Shown in pieces: positions 1 to 5,891 of a DNA stretch of 8,477 nt. Source of the stretch: PHAA01 sp034678805 (GTDB taxonomy: Bacteria > Bacillota > Syntrophomonadia > Syntrophomonadales > Syntrophomonadaceae); assembly GCA_034678805.1 (NCBI GenBank), contig JAXDBN010000060.1, positions 1 through 8,477 of the forward strand, given 5' to 3'. A program made the translations under genes and the position numbers. The stretch's first letter is position 1, and every line of letters begins with the position of its first letter. Below the pieces are notes generated by a model, which saw only the letters and a program-made list of their open reading frames with translations, did not search any database and had not been told where the DNA came from.

Positions 1-1170
1 CCGGATGCTGAGATTACCATACTGGGTGCTGAGTCGATACCCTTCTATTCCGCCTGTGCCCTGCCCGACTACCTGGCCGGTTGGATCAGGCGCGACCAGC
101 TATTCCTTAAGAACCCATTGAATCAAATTCAAGTGAACACTTGCCTGGGTCAGGCGGTTGAGGATATCAGGCCCGACCAGCAGGCCGTAACCGCCGGCAA
201 AGATTTGCTGCATTATGACCGCTTAATCATAGCTTCCGGCAGCCGGCCAGTGCTGCCGGGTATTCCCGGAACAGGGCTGCCCGGTAATTTTGTCATAAAG
301 ACTGTTAATGATATTGACCGGATTCTCACTCATAAACCCAGGAGGGTGGTGGTGATCGGATCAGGAAATATTGGCATTGAAGCAGCTGAGGCGCTGGAAA
401 TCACGGGATGCCAGGTAACCATTATCGAGATGATGCCCCGCATAATGCCGCGCCTGTATGATGAGCGCCCATCCCTGCTGGTAAGACGAATACTGGAGGA
501 AAACGGCATCGAAGTGTACACCGGGGAGAGAGCCCAGGAAGTGATCGGCAAAAACCAAGTGGAAGGATTGATTACCGACCACCGGGACATAGCTTGTGAC
601 ACAGTAATCTGGGCCGCCGGAGTTCGCCAGAATACGGAACTGGCCCGGGCGGCAGGGATAGAAATAGGCAGCCTTGGAGGCATAAAGGTGGATTCACAGC
701 TGCAAACCAGCCAGCCGGGAATATACGCCTGCGGGGATTGTATAGAGACCTTGGATCTGCTTACCGGCCGGCCGGCTTTATGTTTATTGTGGTCGGCTGC
801 CAAAACCCAGGCCGAAGCTGCGGCTCGCAATTGTCTCGGGGAGAACATTGTGTACCCGGGCGCACTCAAGCTGATTGCCGAGGAAGCATATGGCAAATCC
901 TGCATGGCCGCCGGCTTGCTGGAAGAAGAGCTGGACGGGCAAGGGCAAAGTATAATAGAGGAAGAGACGGAAAACACCTATCACCGCATCCTGATCCAGG
1001 ATGACCGAATAATGGGCATACAAGCAGTTGGCGATATGGAAGCCATAGGTCCTTTGCTGTACCTGATGAAAAAAAGGATCGCGCCAGCGGAGATAAAACG
1101 GATCATCAACACCCCGGCGCTATTGAAGACTATGCCGTGGATGCTGGCTATAGACAAATACCTGCAATGA
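1..1170 (+). CDS. NAD(H)/FAD-dependent pyridine nucleotide-disulfide-family oxidoreductase, 5'-truncated by window edge
   Basis: The frame is open from base 1, so the start and the N-terminal FAD-binding GxGxxG lie outside; 389 residues are visible, with perhaps 25-35 missing. Visible motifs: SACALPDYLAG near residues 17-27, matching the region that carries the redox Cys in CoA-disulfide reductase/NADH oxidase relatives; ASGSRP near 80; a second Rossmann motif VVVIGSGNIGIEAAEAL near 117-133, followed by an acidic residue in VTIIE, which favours NAD over NADP; and the FAD-contacting PGIYACGDC near 239-247. Family knowledge: such soluble flavoproteins pass electrons between NAD(H) and a protein or disulfide partner. 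The ferredoxin gene starts 19 bases downstream, so the two are surely co-transcribed. Inference: it is the NAD-linked subunit of an aldehyde:ferredoxin oxidoreductase-like or similar complex encoded to the left. A TTG at 118 is an internal codon, not the start. The exact substrate is unknown. Confidence 0.9.
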   Translation, partial: PDAEITILGAESIPFYSACALPDYLAGWIRRDQLFLKNPLNQIQVNTCLGQAVEDIRPDQQAVTAGKDLLHYDRLIIASGSRPVLPGIPGTGLPGNFVIKTVNDIDRILTHKPRRVVVIGSGNIGIEAAEALEITGCQVTIIEMMPRIMPRLYDERPSLLVRRILEENGIEVYTGERAQEVIGKNQVEGLITDHRDIACDTVIWAAGVRQNTELARAAGIEIGSLGGIKVDSQLQTSQPGIYACGDCIETLDLLTGRPALCLLWSAAKTQAEAAARNCLGENIVYPGALKLIAEEAYGKSCMAAGLLEEELDGQGQSIIEEETENTYHRILIQDDRIMGIQAVGDMEAIGPLLYLMKKRIAPAEIKRIINTPALLKTMPWMLAIDKYLQ

Positions 1171-1174
1171 AAAT

Positions 1175-1182
1175 GAGGGAGG
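1175..1182 (+). promoter_or_regulatory. Ribosome binding site of the ferredoxin gene
   Basis: GAGGGAGG lies 7 bases before the ATG at 1190 in the short gap after the flavoprotein stop codon. It fixes the start and supports translation from a shared mRNA. Confidence 0.75.
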
Positions 1183-1189
1183 TTAGGTA

Positions 1190-1666
1190 ATGGCTGCCAA
1201 GGATTTTTTCATCGATTATCATAAATGTGTAGGCTGCGGAACCTGTGAAATGGTGTGCTCATTGGTCCATGAAAACGCCTGTTCCCCGGACCTTTCTCGC
1301 ATCAGGATAGTCCGTTATCGCCGGGAAGCACTGAATGTCCCGATTACCTGTGCTTTTTGTGAAAAACCGCCCTGTGTGGACGTTTGCCCGGTGGGGGCTA
1401 TAACCAAAAACCATGAGACCGGGGATGTCAGCATTCGAGCCGAGCTGTGCATCGGCTGCCGCCAATGCACCCAGGCTTGCCCGTTCGGGCATATGAACTT
1501 CAATCCCGTGCGGGGCATAGCTTTCAAGTGTGACCACTGCGGCGGCGATCCCCAGTGTGTCAAATTCTGCTGGACCGGCGCCATCGAGTACCTGGATCGG
1601 GATATGGCAGTTGATACTAAACGTACCGGCTTTGCCGACAGTGTAATACAGGAGCGCAATAAGTAA
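1190..1666 (+). CDS. HycB/DmsB-like ferredoxin subunit with four [4Fe-4S] cluster motifs
   Basis: A 158-residue electron-transfer protein. Sixteen cysteines form four motifs: C13-x2-C-x2-C-x3-C23; C54-x2-C-x4-C-x3-C66; C87-x2-C-x2-C-x3-C97; C114-x2-C-x5-C-x3-C127. This is the classic pattern of the iron-sulfur subunits of formate, DMSO and aldehyde oxidoreductases, predicting four [4Fe-4S] clusters. There is no signal peptide or Tat motif, so it should act in the cytoplasm. An additional Cys31 is not part of a motif. Start at ATG 1190 is set by GAGGGAGG 7 bases upstream. Its position right after a NAD/FAD oxidoreductase suggests that it wires that flavoprotein to a catalytic (possibly tungsten or molybdenum) subunit encoded outside the window. 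The catalytic partner is inference; the cluster motifs are seen directly. No terminator is visible in the 22 bases before the convergent gene. Confidence 0.9.
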   Translation: MAAKDFFIDYHKCVGCGTCEMVCSLVHENACSPDLSRIRIVRYRREALNVPITCAFCEKPPCVDVCPVGAITKNHETGDVSIRAELCIGCRQCTQACPFGHMNFNPVRGIAFKCDHCGGDPQCVKFCWTGAIEYLDRDMAVDTKRTGFADSVIQERNK

Positions 1667-1688
1667 CAGATATCATGACAATCGGTTC

Positions 1689-2336
1689 TTATTCGGAAAT
1701 ATAACCTAAAGCAGTGTCTATGCCAATCGAATTGGCGGCACCGTCCCAGGTAACACCGAAGTTAATTGCAGCGCCCAGATCACGAAGTTTGAAGTAGGTG
1801 CGGCCCTCGATTACATAGGCGGTAAGGGTGGCTTCGGTGCCATTGATGTAAACCTTGGCGGTAGATAAAGCAGCATTTTTATTACTGGCACTGGCTGATA
1901 ATGTCAGCTCGCCGCTGCTTACTGTATAAGGTTGGCCGGTTAACAGATTGATCGCATTCCTGCTTCCATCCCAGCTAACCTCAAACTGCTTTTGGCTGCT
2001 ATTCAGGGCCATAGCCAGGTCGCGGAGTTTGAAATAGGTTCGGTTTTCTATAGTGTAGGCTTCAAAGGGTACCTTGGTTCCGTTTATAATCACGCTGGAG
2101 CTGGTCGGCACCGCCTGGACATAGGCTGGTTGAATCGATGGCTGCACGGACGGTTGAGTAGGTGCTGGACCCAGATCTTGAGAGATCTGATCAAAAAGGG
2201 AGTTGATCTTGTTGCCTATGCCTCCCGGCCCTGGCATGACCGGATATTCCAAGACTCCTGCCCAGGCTCCAGCCGGCCAAAGTGACATCAATACCAAAAC
2301 CAACACCAAAATGCCCGCGGTTTTTTTCTTTCTCAC
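1689..2336 (-). CDS. Secreted stalk-domain (copper amine oxidase N-terminal-like) protein, small
   Basis: A 215-residue exported protein. Residues 1-26 form a signal peptide: MRKKK, a Leu/Val-rich core, and AWA before the likely cleavage site. A Pro/Gln-rich linker follows (about 57-78), then two copies of the stalk unit of the Cu_amine_oxidN1 family, each with an NGT turn and (N/G)RTYFKLRDL, at about 82-130 and 160-205; each ends in a WDG strand (SWDG, TWDG). Despite the family name, no copper site or enzyme domain is present; in Clostridia these modules serve as extracellular or wall-associated domains of unknown function. Start: a TTG at 2342 also opens the frame, but it lies 1 base from AGGAGGG (2350-2344); the GTG at 2336 sits 7 bases from it and is preferred. 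It is convergent with the ferredoxin and divergent from another stalk-domain protein at 3069. Confidence 0.82.
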   Translation of the reverse strand: MRKKKTAGILVLVLVLMSLWPAGAWAGVLEYPVMPGPGGIGNKINSLFDQISQDLGPAPTQPSVQPSIQPAYVQAVPTSSSVIINGTKVPFEAYTIENRTYFKLRDLAMALNSSQKQFEVSWDGSRNAINLLTGQPYTVSSGELTLSASASNKNAALSTAKVYINGTEATLTAYVIEGRTYFKLRDLGAAINFGVTWDGAANSIGIDTALGYISE

Positions 2337-2343
2337 CTTCAAG

Positions 2344-2350
2344 CCCTCCT
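2344..2350 (-). promoter_or_regulatory. Ribosome binding site deciding the GTG start of the small stalk-domain gene
   Basis: On the minus strand AGGAGGG lies 7 bases before GTG 2336 but only 1 base before TTG 2342. The spacing rules out the longer TTG start. Confidence 0.7.
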
Positions 2351-2697
2351 GTCTTTTGGATAGTCCCCACCCTCTTGGATGGTTTCATATCAAGCATAGT
2401 TCGAGATCATTCTCTATCTTTCCTTTATTTCCCTGCCATATTTATGTATATCACAGGCTGGGATTAAAAGCGGAGATAACCAGAACAGCAAAACAGATGC
2501 CGGGCCAAACCGCCCGCTAAATGCCCAATCCTCCCTGATAATCCCGTAATCATATTTTCGCCAACTATTAAATAATAATATTAACAGCCAATGGTTCCTA
2601 TATAAACCGCGTAACAGTCTACATGGTTCAACGAAATGGAGGCGACTGTACGAATTGATTCGTGGTTCGAACCTTTCCTGCCCTAAACTGGAATATC
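2351..2697. other. Non-coding stretch between divergent secreted-protein genes, with small palindromes
   Basis: I see no credible gene here. Visible structure: an ACAGTC/GACTGT inverted pair (2614-2619 and 2644-2649), a CGAAT/ATTCG pair (2651-2662) and a perfect 10-base palindrome GGTTCGAACC (2664-2673), all just upstream of the promoter at 2698. GGTTCGAACC resembles a tRNA T-loop, but no tRNA fold surrounds it. A leftward promoter for the gene at 2336 must lie here, yet I could not pick one with confidence. Confidence 0.5.
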
Positions 2698-2726
2698 TTG
2701 AGCAGTGCCAGCGGGTATGCTATTAT
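2698..2726 (+). promoter_or_regulatory. Sigma-A-type promoter with extended -10
   Basis: TTGAGC (2698-2703), a 17-base spacer, and TATTAT (2721-2726) preceded by TGC, which gives an extended -10 (TGN). Transcription should start near 2733, just upstream of a structured stretch that ends in an intrinsic terminator. Confidence 0.72.
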
Positions 2727-2732
2727 GTTTAT

Positions 2733-2888
2733 AAATACATAGCATTTGTGACGGTCAAAGCGGTCCGGTGAAAACTGGATTGCAGAGGAAGAAACACCTA
2801 AAGGCGCTATTTGAGCGGTTAAGGTTATTCTTCCGTGAGAAACCGGCTTACTGGGGTGGGTAGCCTTTAATAAGGTTACCCACTTTTT
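2733..2888 (+). ncRNA. Predicted structured RNA: independent small RNA or terminator-controlled leader
   Basis: A stretch of about 155 bases bounded by a good promoter and a strong intrinsic terminator, without a credible ORF. Helices readable by eye: CCGG/CTGG capped by TGAAAA (2765-2778); alternatively CCGGT (2765-2769) with ACCGG (2842-2846), enclosing GGAAGAA (2787-2793) with TTCTTCC (2828-2834), ACCT (2796-2799) with AGGT (2822-2825), and CGCT/AGCG (2805-2808, 2814-2817). The 8-mer TAAGGTTA occurs at 2820-2827 and again in the terminator's 3' arm at 2871-2878, so the upstream copy could pair with the terminator's 5' arm (2861-2867) as an antiterminator. It does not match the core motifs I know for TPP, FMN, SAM, cobalamin, c-di-GMP-I, glycine, lysine, purine or T-box leaders. 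It may regulate the secreted protein at 3069, whose start lies 180 bases beyond the terminator. Confidence 0.5.
2856..2888 (+). terminator. Intrinsic terminator of the structured RNA
   Basis: A 12-base-pair stem (one G-U), GTGGGTAGCCTT with AAGGTTACCCAC, a 4-base loop, then TTTTT from 2884. It lies 180 bases before the next start codon. Confidence 0.85.
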
Positions 2889-3056
2889 ATATTCACCGAT
2901 CACACTATATAGGCCTGTCAAAACTGAAAGGGGGGAAGTAAGGTTTGACATCTACCATGGATTGATCCCAGTCCAGGGCCCAAACAAGCGGAAGAAAAAC
3001 CAGCAGATACTTGGTTTCTGGCTGAGAGTAATTGGTCTCTGTAATGCGAACAAGAC
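2889..3056 (+). other. Leader between the intrinsic terminator and the FN3/stalk gene
   Basis: No ORF of note. Short hairpins are possible: AAACCA with TGGTTT (2997-3002, 3012-3017) and AGAG with CTCT (3025-3028, 3037-3040). A TTGACA at 2945-2950 has no matching -10 at the right distance, so I do not call a second promoter. If there is none, the downstream gene depends on read-through of the terminator at 2856-2888. Confidence 0.4.
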
Positions 3057-3062
3057 AGGAGG
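3057..3062 (+). promoter_or_regulatory. Ribosome binding site of the FN3/stalk gene
   Basis: AGGAGG, 6 bases before the ATG at 3069; it fixes that start. Confidence 0.75.
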
Positions 3063-3068
3063 TATTGT

Positions 3069-4472
3069 ATGTTAAGGAAAAACAAACCGCTGATGCTGTT
3101 TACACTTATTATTTTCACCTGCACGTTTTTGGCACCTGCTTTTCTAACACCAGCCACCGCGGCAGCGGCAGCCCCTACAGTCACTGCTTTACCGTTCACC
3201 TATATTGATGATGAGTCAGCAACTTTGAACGGCCAGCTAACCTCAGACGGCGATTATAATGTAATCGAATATGGATTCTACTATGATGATTCATCTACCG
3301 TAACCACATCCGATACCAAAAAAGTGGCAGGAACTGGTGACCTTGAAGACGATGAAGAATTTGACGCGTCGGTCTATAACCTTGATCCCGATACTCGTTA
3401 TTACTATAAAGCCTATATAGTCTACAGAGACGGCTCTGGCAACCGCCGCACGGCGTTATCCCTCAACACCAGGTATTTCACCATTTCCGATACGGAAAAT
3501 GAAGATCGGCCGGAGGTGACTACTGATACCGCCGCCAGCATTACCTACAACAGCGCCAGGTTAAGGGGAGAAATAGTCTCGGAAGGCAGCTCCAATATCA
3601 CCGAGTATGGGTTCTATTACGGAACCACATCGTCAGCCTCTACGAAGAAAAAAGTAGGCTCTTCCATAGATGAAGGCGATGATTTCAGCTATAAACTGAC
3701 CGGATTGAAATCAGACACCAAGTATTATTTCAAAGCCTATGCCCGGAACTCAGATGGCATTGCTTACGGAAGCGTGAGAAGTTTTTATACTGAAGAAGGC
3801 GATGAAAAGCCTTCGGTTACCACGAAAACACCAGTAACCGGTGACGGCTATGTGATGTTGTATGGAGCAGTCGCCGACGAAGGCGATTCAGATATTGAAG
3901 CCTATGGTTTTTACTACGGGACGACCAGCAGTACCACCAGCAAGATCAAGGTTGGTACAAACATAGCTGAAAACAAGACATTCAGTTACAAGCTGACCGG
4001 TTTGAACCCAGTAAGCTATTACGTTAAAGCCTTTGCCACCAATGACAGCGGGACCAGTTACGGAACCTTGACCCGCTTCGAAGTCGCGGCTCCGGCTGCA
4101 CCCAGTGTATTTTTCATTGGATACCCTTATTATAATATTAGAGGAGTATACCAGGCAGGAGAAGCAGCCCCGTATATCAAAAACAGCCGCACTTACCTGC
4201 CAATCAAGCCGGTAGGATATTCAGTCGGCATTAATGACGCTGATATCGTATGGAATGCGAATTCCCGGACCGTCACCTTAACCAAGGGCAGTACGGTAGT
4301 CAAATTGACGATCGGCAGTCAGGTTATGTATGTGAATGGGTCCCCGGTCTTAATGGACGTAGTTCCTGAAATCACCAATTCCAGAACATGCCTGCCGATT
4401 GCCCATATAGTTAAAGTGTTCGGCTACACCGCATATTGGAATGGAGTTGAGCGAAGCGTAACCATCAGATAA
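3069..4472 (+). CDS. Secreted protein with three fibronectin-III-like repeats and a C-terminal stalk domain
   Basis: 467 residues. A signal peptide covers about residues 1-33 (basic MLRKNK, hydrophobic core, Ala-rich end ATAAAA). Three beta-sandwich repeats follow, at about 36-138, 148-241 and 248-339, each with a YGFYY strand (68, 180, 279), an L-x-P/S-x-x-Y-Y-x-KA turn and an aromatic end strand; this resembles fibronectin type III modules. Repeats 2 and 3 are the closest pair, sharing YGFYYGTTSS and FSYKLTGL. From about 346 to the end lies a stalk (Cu_amine_oxidN1-like) domain with NSRTYLPI, VWNANSRTVTL, MYVNGSPV and NSRTCLPI. No sortase motif, transmembrane helix or enzyme domain is seen, so it is probably a secreted or wall-associated adhesion or scaffold protein. 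The first repeat and its linker are acidic (DLEDDEEFD). Start is set by AGGAGG 6 bases upstream. Ligand and function are unknown. Confidence 0.85.
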   Translation: MLRKNKPLMLFTLIIFTCTFLAPAFLTPATAAAAAPTVTALPFTYIDDESATLNGQLTSDGDYNVIEYGFYYDDSSTVTTSDTKKVAGTGDLEDDEEFDASVYNLDPDTRYYYKAYIVYRDGSGNRRTALSLNTRYFTISDTENEDRPEVTTDTAASITYNSARLRGEIVSEGSSNITEYGFYYGTTSSASTKKKVGSSIDEGDDFSYKLTGLKSDTKYYFKAYARNSDGIAYGSVRSFYTEEGDEKPSVTTKTPVTGDGYVMLYGAVADEGDSDIEAYGFYYGTTSSTTSKIKVGTNIAENKTFSYKLTGLNPVSYYVKAFATNDSGTSYGTLTRFEVAAPAAPSVFFIGYPYYNIRGVYQAGEAAPYIKNSRTYLPIKPVGYSVGINDADIVWNANSRTVTLTKGSTVVKLTIGSQVMYVNGSPVLMDVVPEITNSRTCLPIAHIVKVFGYTAYWNGVERSVTIR

Positions 4473-4488
4473 CACGCATATATTATGA

Positions 4489-4525
4489 ACAGGGCTGGGA
4501 CGAGGGAGCTCCAGCCCTGTTTTTA
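4489..4525 (+). terminator. Intrinsic terminator after the FN3/stalk gene
   Basis: A perfect 10-base-pair stem ACAGGGCTGG (4489-4498) with CCAGCCCTGT (4511-4520), a 12-base loop, then a T-tract. It lies 16 bases after the stop codon. On the minus strand the stem is followed by a mixed A/T stretch rather than a T-run, so it may stop the convergent exchanger transcript only weakly. Confidence 0.88.
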
Positions 4526-4586
4526 TTCTGCCAGGTGGTTTTTTCTGCTATGAAGTAAACCAGATTTAGGGTTATGATGGGTTTTA

Positions 4587-5612
4587 TTATAGGCTGGCTA
4601 GTCTGTATGTCATATAGGCCACATAGGATCCAATCATTATTAAGCCCGTCAGCCGGGAAATATTTTGCTTATACCAGGCAGGTCCCAACAGCAGCACGGT
4701 GGCCATTAACATTGCCGCCAGGTCCACAAGGATTTCCGGGGAGGCGCTAATCGGGTTTATTGAACTGCTAAGACCCAGAACGAATAGAACATTGAATATG
4801 TTGCTGCCTATGATATTGCCTACTGCTATATCCGCCTTTTTGCGCATGGCCGCGGCCAGGCAGGTGACCATTTCCGGCAGGGAAGTTCCGATCGCTACCA
4901 CCGTGAGACCAATAAACTCCTCGCTCCATCCCAGGGTATGGGCTATATCAATGCTGCTGTCGACTATTAATCGGGCTCCGCCAATCATGGCGGCCAGGCC
5001 CAACAAGAATGTCAGGGTTAATTTTACAGGATCGGCTGCTTTCGTCACCGCGATTGGTGAAACCTCTTCTTCCACAGCCAGAATCACATCAGCAATTTGC
5101 TCTTGTTCCTCAAAGAAATCAAAAACCTTCTGCTCCTCCTCATCCATGGGGCGATTCCATTCCATCATCCGGTATGACTCTATGCCTATGTATGCCATAA
5201 AAACCAACAGCGCGGCCAATAAAAAAAAGGCCTCACCTCGTGACAGCAACCAACCGGTGAATAACATACCCGAAACCGTAAGTTGTATCAGTAATGATAA
5301 CGGGATTTCCCGTTTGGATACCAAGGGCTCTACCTTAAGCGGCAGGATAACAGCTGTTAACCCAATGATGAGGGTGATGTTTATTATCGAGCTGCCTATC
5401 ACATCCCCTAAGGTGACCTGGTTAGCACCCTTTAATCCAGAGAGGACACCAATAGCAGCTTCAGGAGCGCTGGTTCCCATCGCTATCAGGGTCATTCCGA
5501 TAACGAAGGCCGGAATCCCCAGCTGCTTGGCGAACTCTACCGCTGAATCCAGTAACCAGTCTACTCCCTTGATCAATAATACTAATCCGGTAACTAATAA
5601 TAGATAACTCAT
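4587..5612 (-). CDS. CaCA-family sodium/calcium-type cation exchanger (YrbG-like)
   Basis: A 341-residue integral membrane protein with two homologous alpha repeats. Repeat 1 carries MGTSAPE with Glu51 and GDVIGSSIIN (69-78); repeat 2 carries AIGTSLPE with Glu247 and GNIIGSNIFN (265-274). These Glu residues and the flanking Ser/Thr/Asn are the ion ligands of the Ca2+/cation antiporter superfamily, which exchanges Na+ (or H+/K+) for Ca2+ across the cytoplasmic membrane. About ten membrane segments can be read. The central loop (about 151-196) is acidic, with DEEEQKVFDFFEEQEQ and VEEEVSP, as is usual between the two halves. Length is close to the YrbG type. Start ATG 5612 has AGGAGG 4 bases upstream (5622-5617). 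It stands alone, convergent with the FN3/stalk gene and downstream of the amt terminator. Repeat 1 has Ser75 where repeat 2 has Asn271 in the GSN motif. The actual ion pair cannot be told from sequence. Confidence 0.9.
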   Translation of the reverse strand: MSYLLLVTGLVLLIKGVDWLLDSAVEFAKQLGIPAFVIGMTLIAMGTSAPEAAIGVLSGLKGANQVTLGDVIGSSIINITLIIGLTAVILPLKVEPLVSKREIPLSLLIQLTVSGMLFTGWLLSRGEAFFLLAALLVFMAYIGIESYRMMEWNRPMDEEEQKVFDFFEEQEQIADVILAVEEEVSPIAVTKAADPVKLTLTFLLGLAAMIGGARLIVDSSIDIAHTLGWSEEFIGLTVVAIGTSLPEMVTCLAAAMRKKADIAVGNIIGSNIFNVLFVLGLSSSINPISASPEILVDLAAMLMATVLLLGPAWYKQNISRLTGLIMIGSYVAYMTYRLASL

Positions 5613-5808
5613 ATTTCCTCCTGGTCCCCAATATTAAAACACCATGGGGCATAAGATCGTAGCTGTTATTAGCATATTCAAAAATACCATGCTTGACGCA
5701 CTGGGAAGCTATATTATCAGCTTTTATCCGACCTTGTCGAATCTCCGATCACAAGGAACCTCTCCCCTTCTGCAAATGAGTCTTTCTACTGGTATTTTAC
5801 TATAGTAA
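5613..5808 (-). promoter_or_regulatory. Long leader/promoter region of the cation exchanger gene
   Basis: About 200 bases without a gene. A perfect 12-base palindrome TTACTATAGTAA (5797-5808) contains TATAGT, a possible -10, but no convincing -35 precedes it. Downstream on the minus strand lie AAGGGGAGAGG and two small hairpins: CCTTGT with ACAAGG (5732-5737, 5751-5756) and AAGCT with AGCTT (5706-5710, 5719-5723). The start of this resembles the GGGGAG of manganese (yybP-ykoY) leaders, but the remaining core is missing, so no riboswitch class is assigned. Confidence 0.3.
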
Positions 5809-5832
5809 TGCCGCGGGCAGCCGATATGCGGC

Positions 5833-5862
5833 AAAAAAAGGACCCGCTCAGGCAGCGGGCCC
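5833..5862 (-). terminator. Intrinsic terminator after amt
   Basis: On the minus strand a 9-base-pair GC-rich stem GGGCCCGCT/AGCGGGTCC (one G-U) with a 5-base loop is followed by seven T. It lies about 30 bases after the amt stop codon and closes the PII-Amt unit. Confidence 0.9.
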
Positions 5863-5891
5863 ATATAAGTAGGGATTTTGGATGTCTTGAG

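Noticed and set aside
118..120. TTG as the start codon of the flavoprotein
   Set aside because: The same frame is open to base 1 and encodes conserved family sequence (SACALPDYLAG) upstream, so the gene begins outside the window.
330..977. Minus-strand ORF of 215 codons opposite the flavoprotein
   Set aside because: Antisense shadow of a gene with well-conserved nucleotide-binding motifs; low-complexity Ser-rich start.
2637..2690. tRNA-like T-loop GGTTCGAACC
   Set aside because: The flanks do not form a T-stem, and no acceptor, D or anticodon arm is found on either strand; it is just a palindrome.
2628..2951. Minus-strand ORF of 107 codons across the structured RNA
   Set aside because: It runs antisense through the promoter, helices and terminator, has no ribosome binding site worth noting, and its translation resembles nothing.
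2945..2974. TTGACA as the -35 of a second promoter for the FN3/stalk gene
   Set aside because: No acceptable -10 lies 16-18 bases downstream.
3400..4080. Tandem DNA repeat in the FN3/stalk gene
   Set aside because: The repetition is at the protein-domain level; the DNA copies have diverged too far to call a recent nucleotide repeat.
4699..5607. Plus-strand ORF of 302 codons opposite the cation exchanger
   Set aside because: It is the antisense shadow of a clear CaCA membrane protein and has a Ser/Ile/Arg-rich composition with no recognisable motif.
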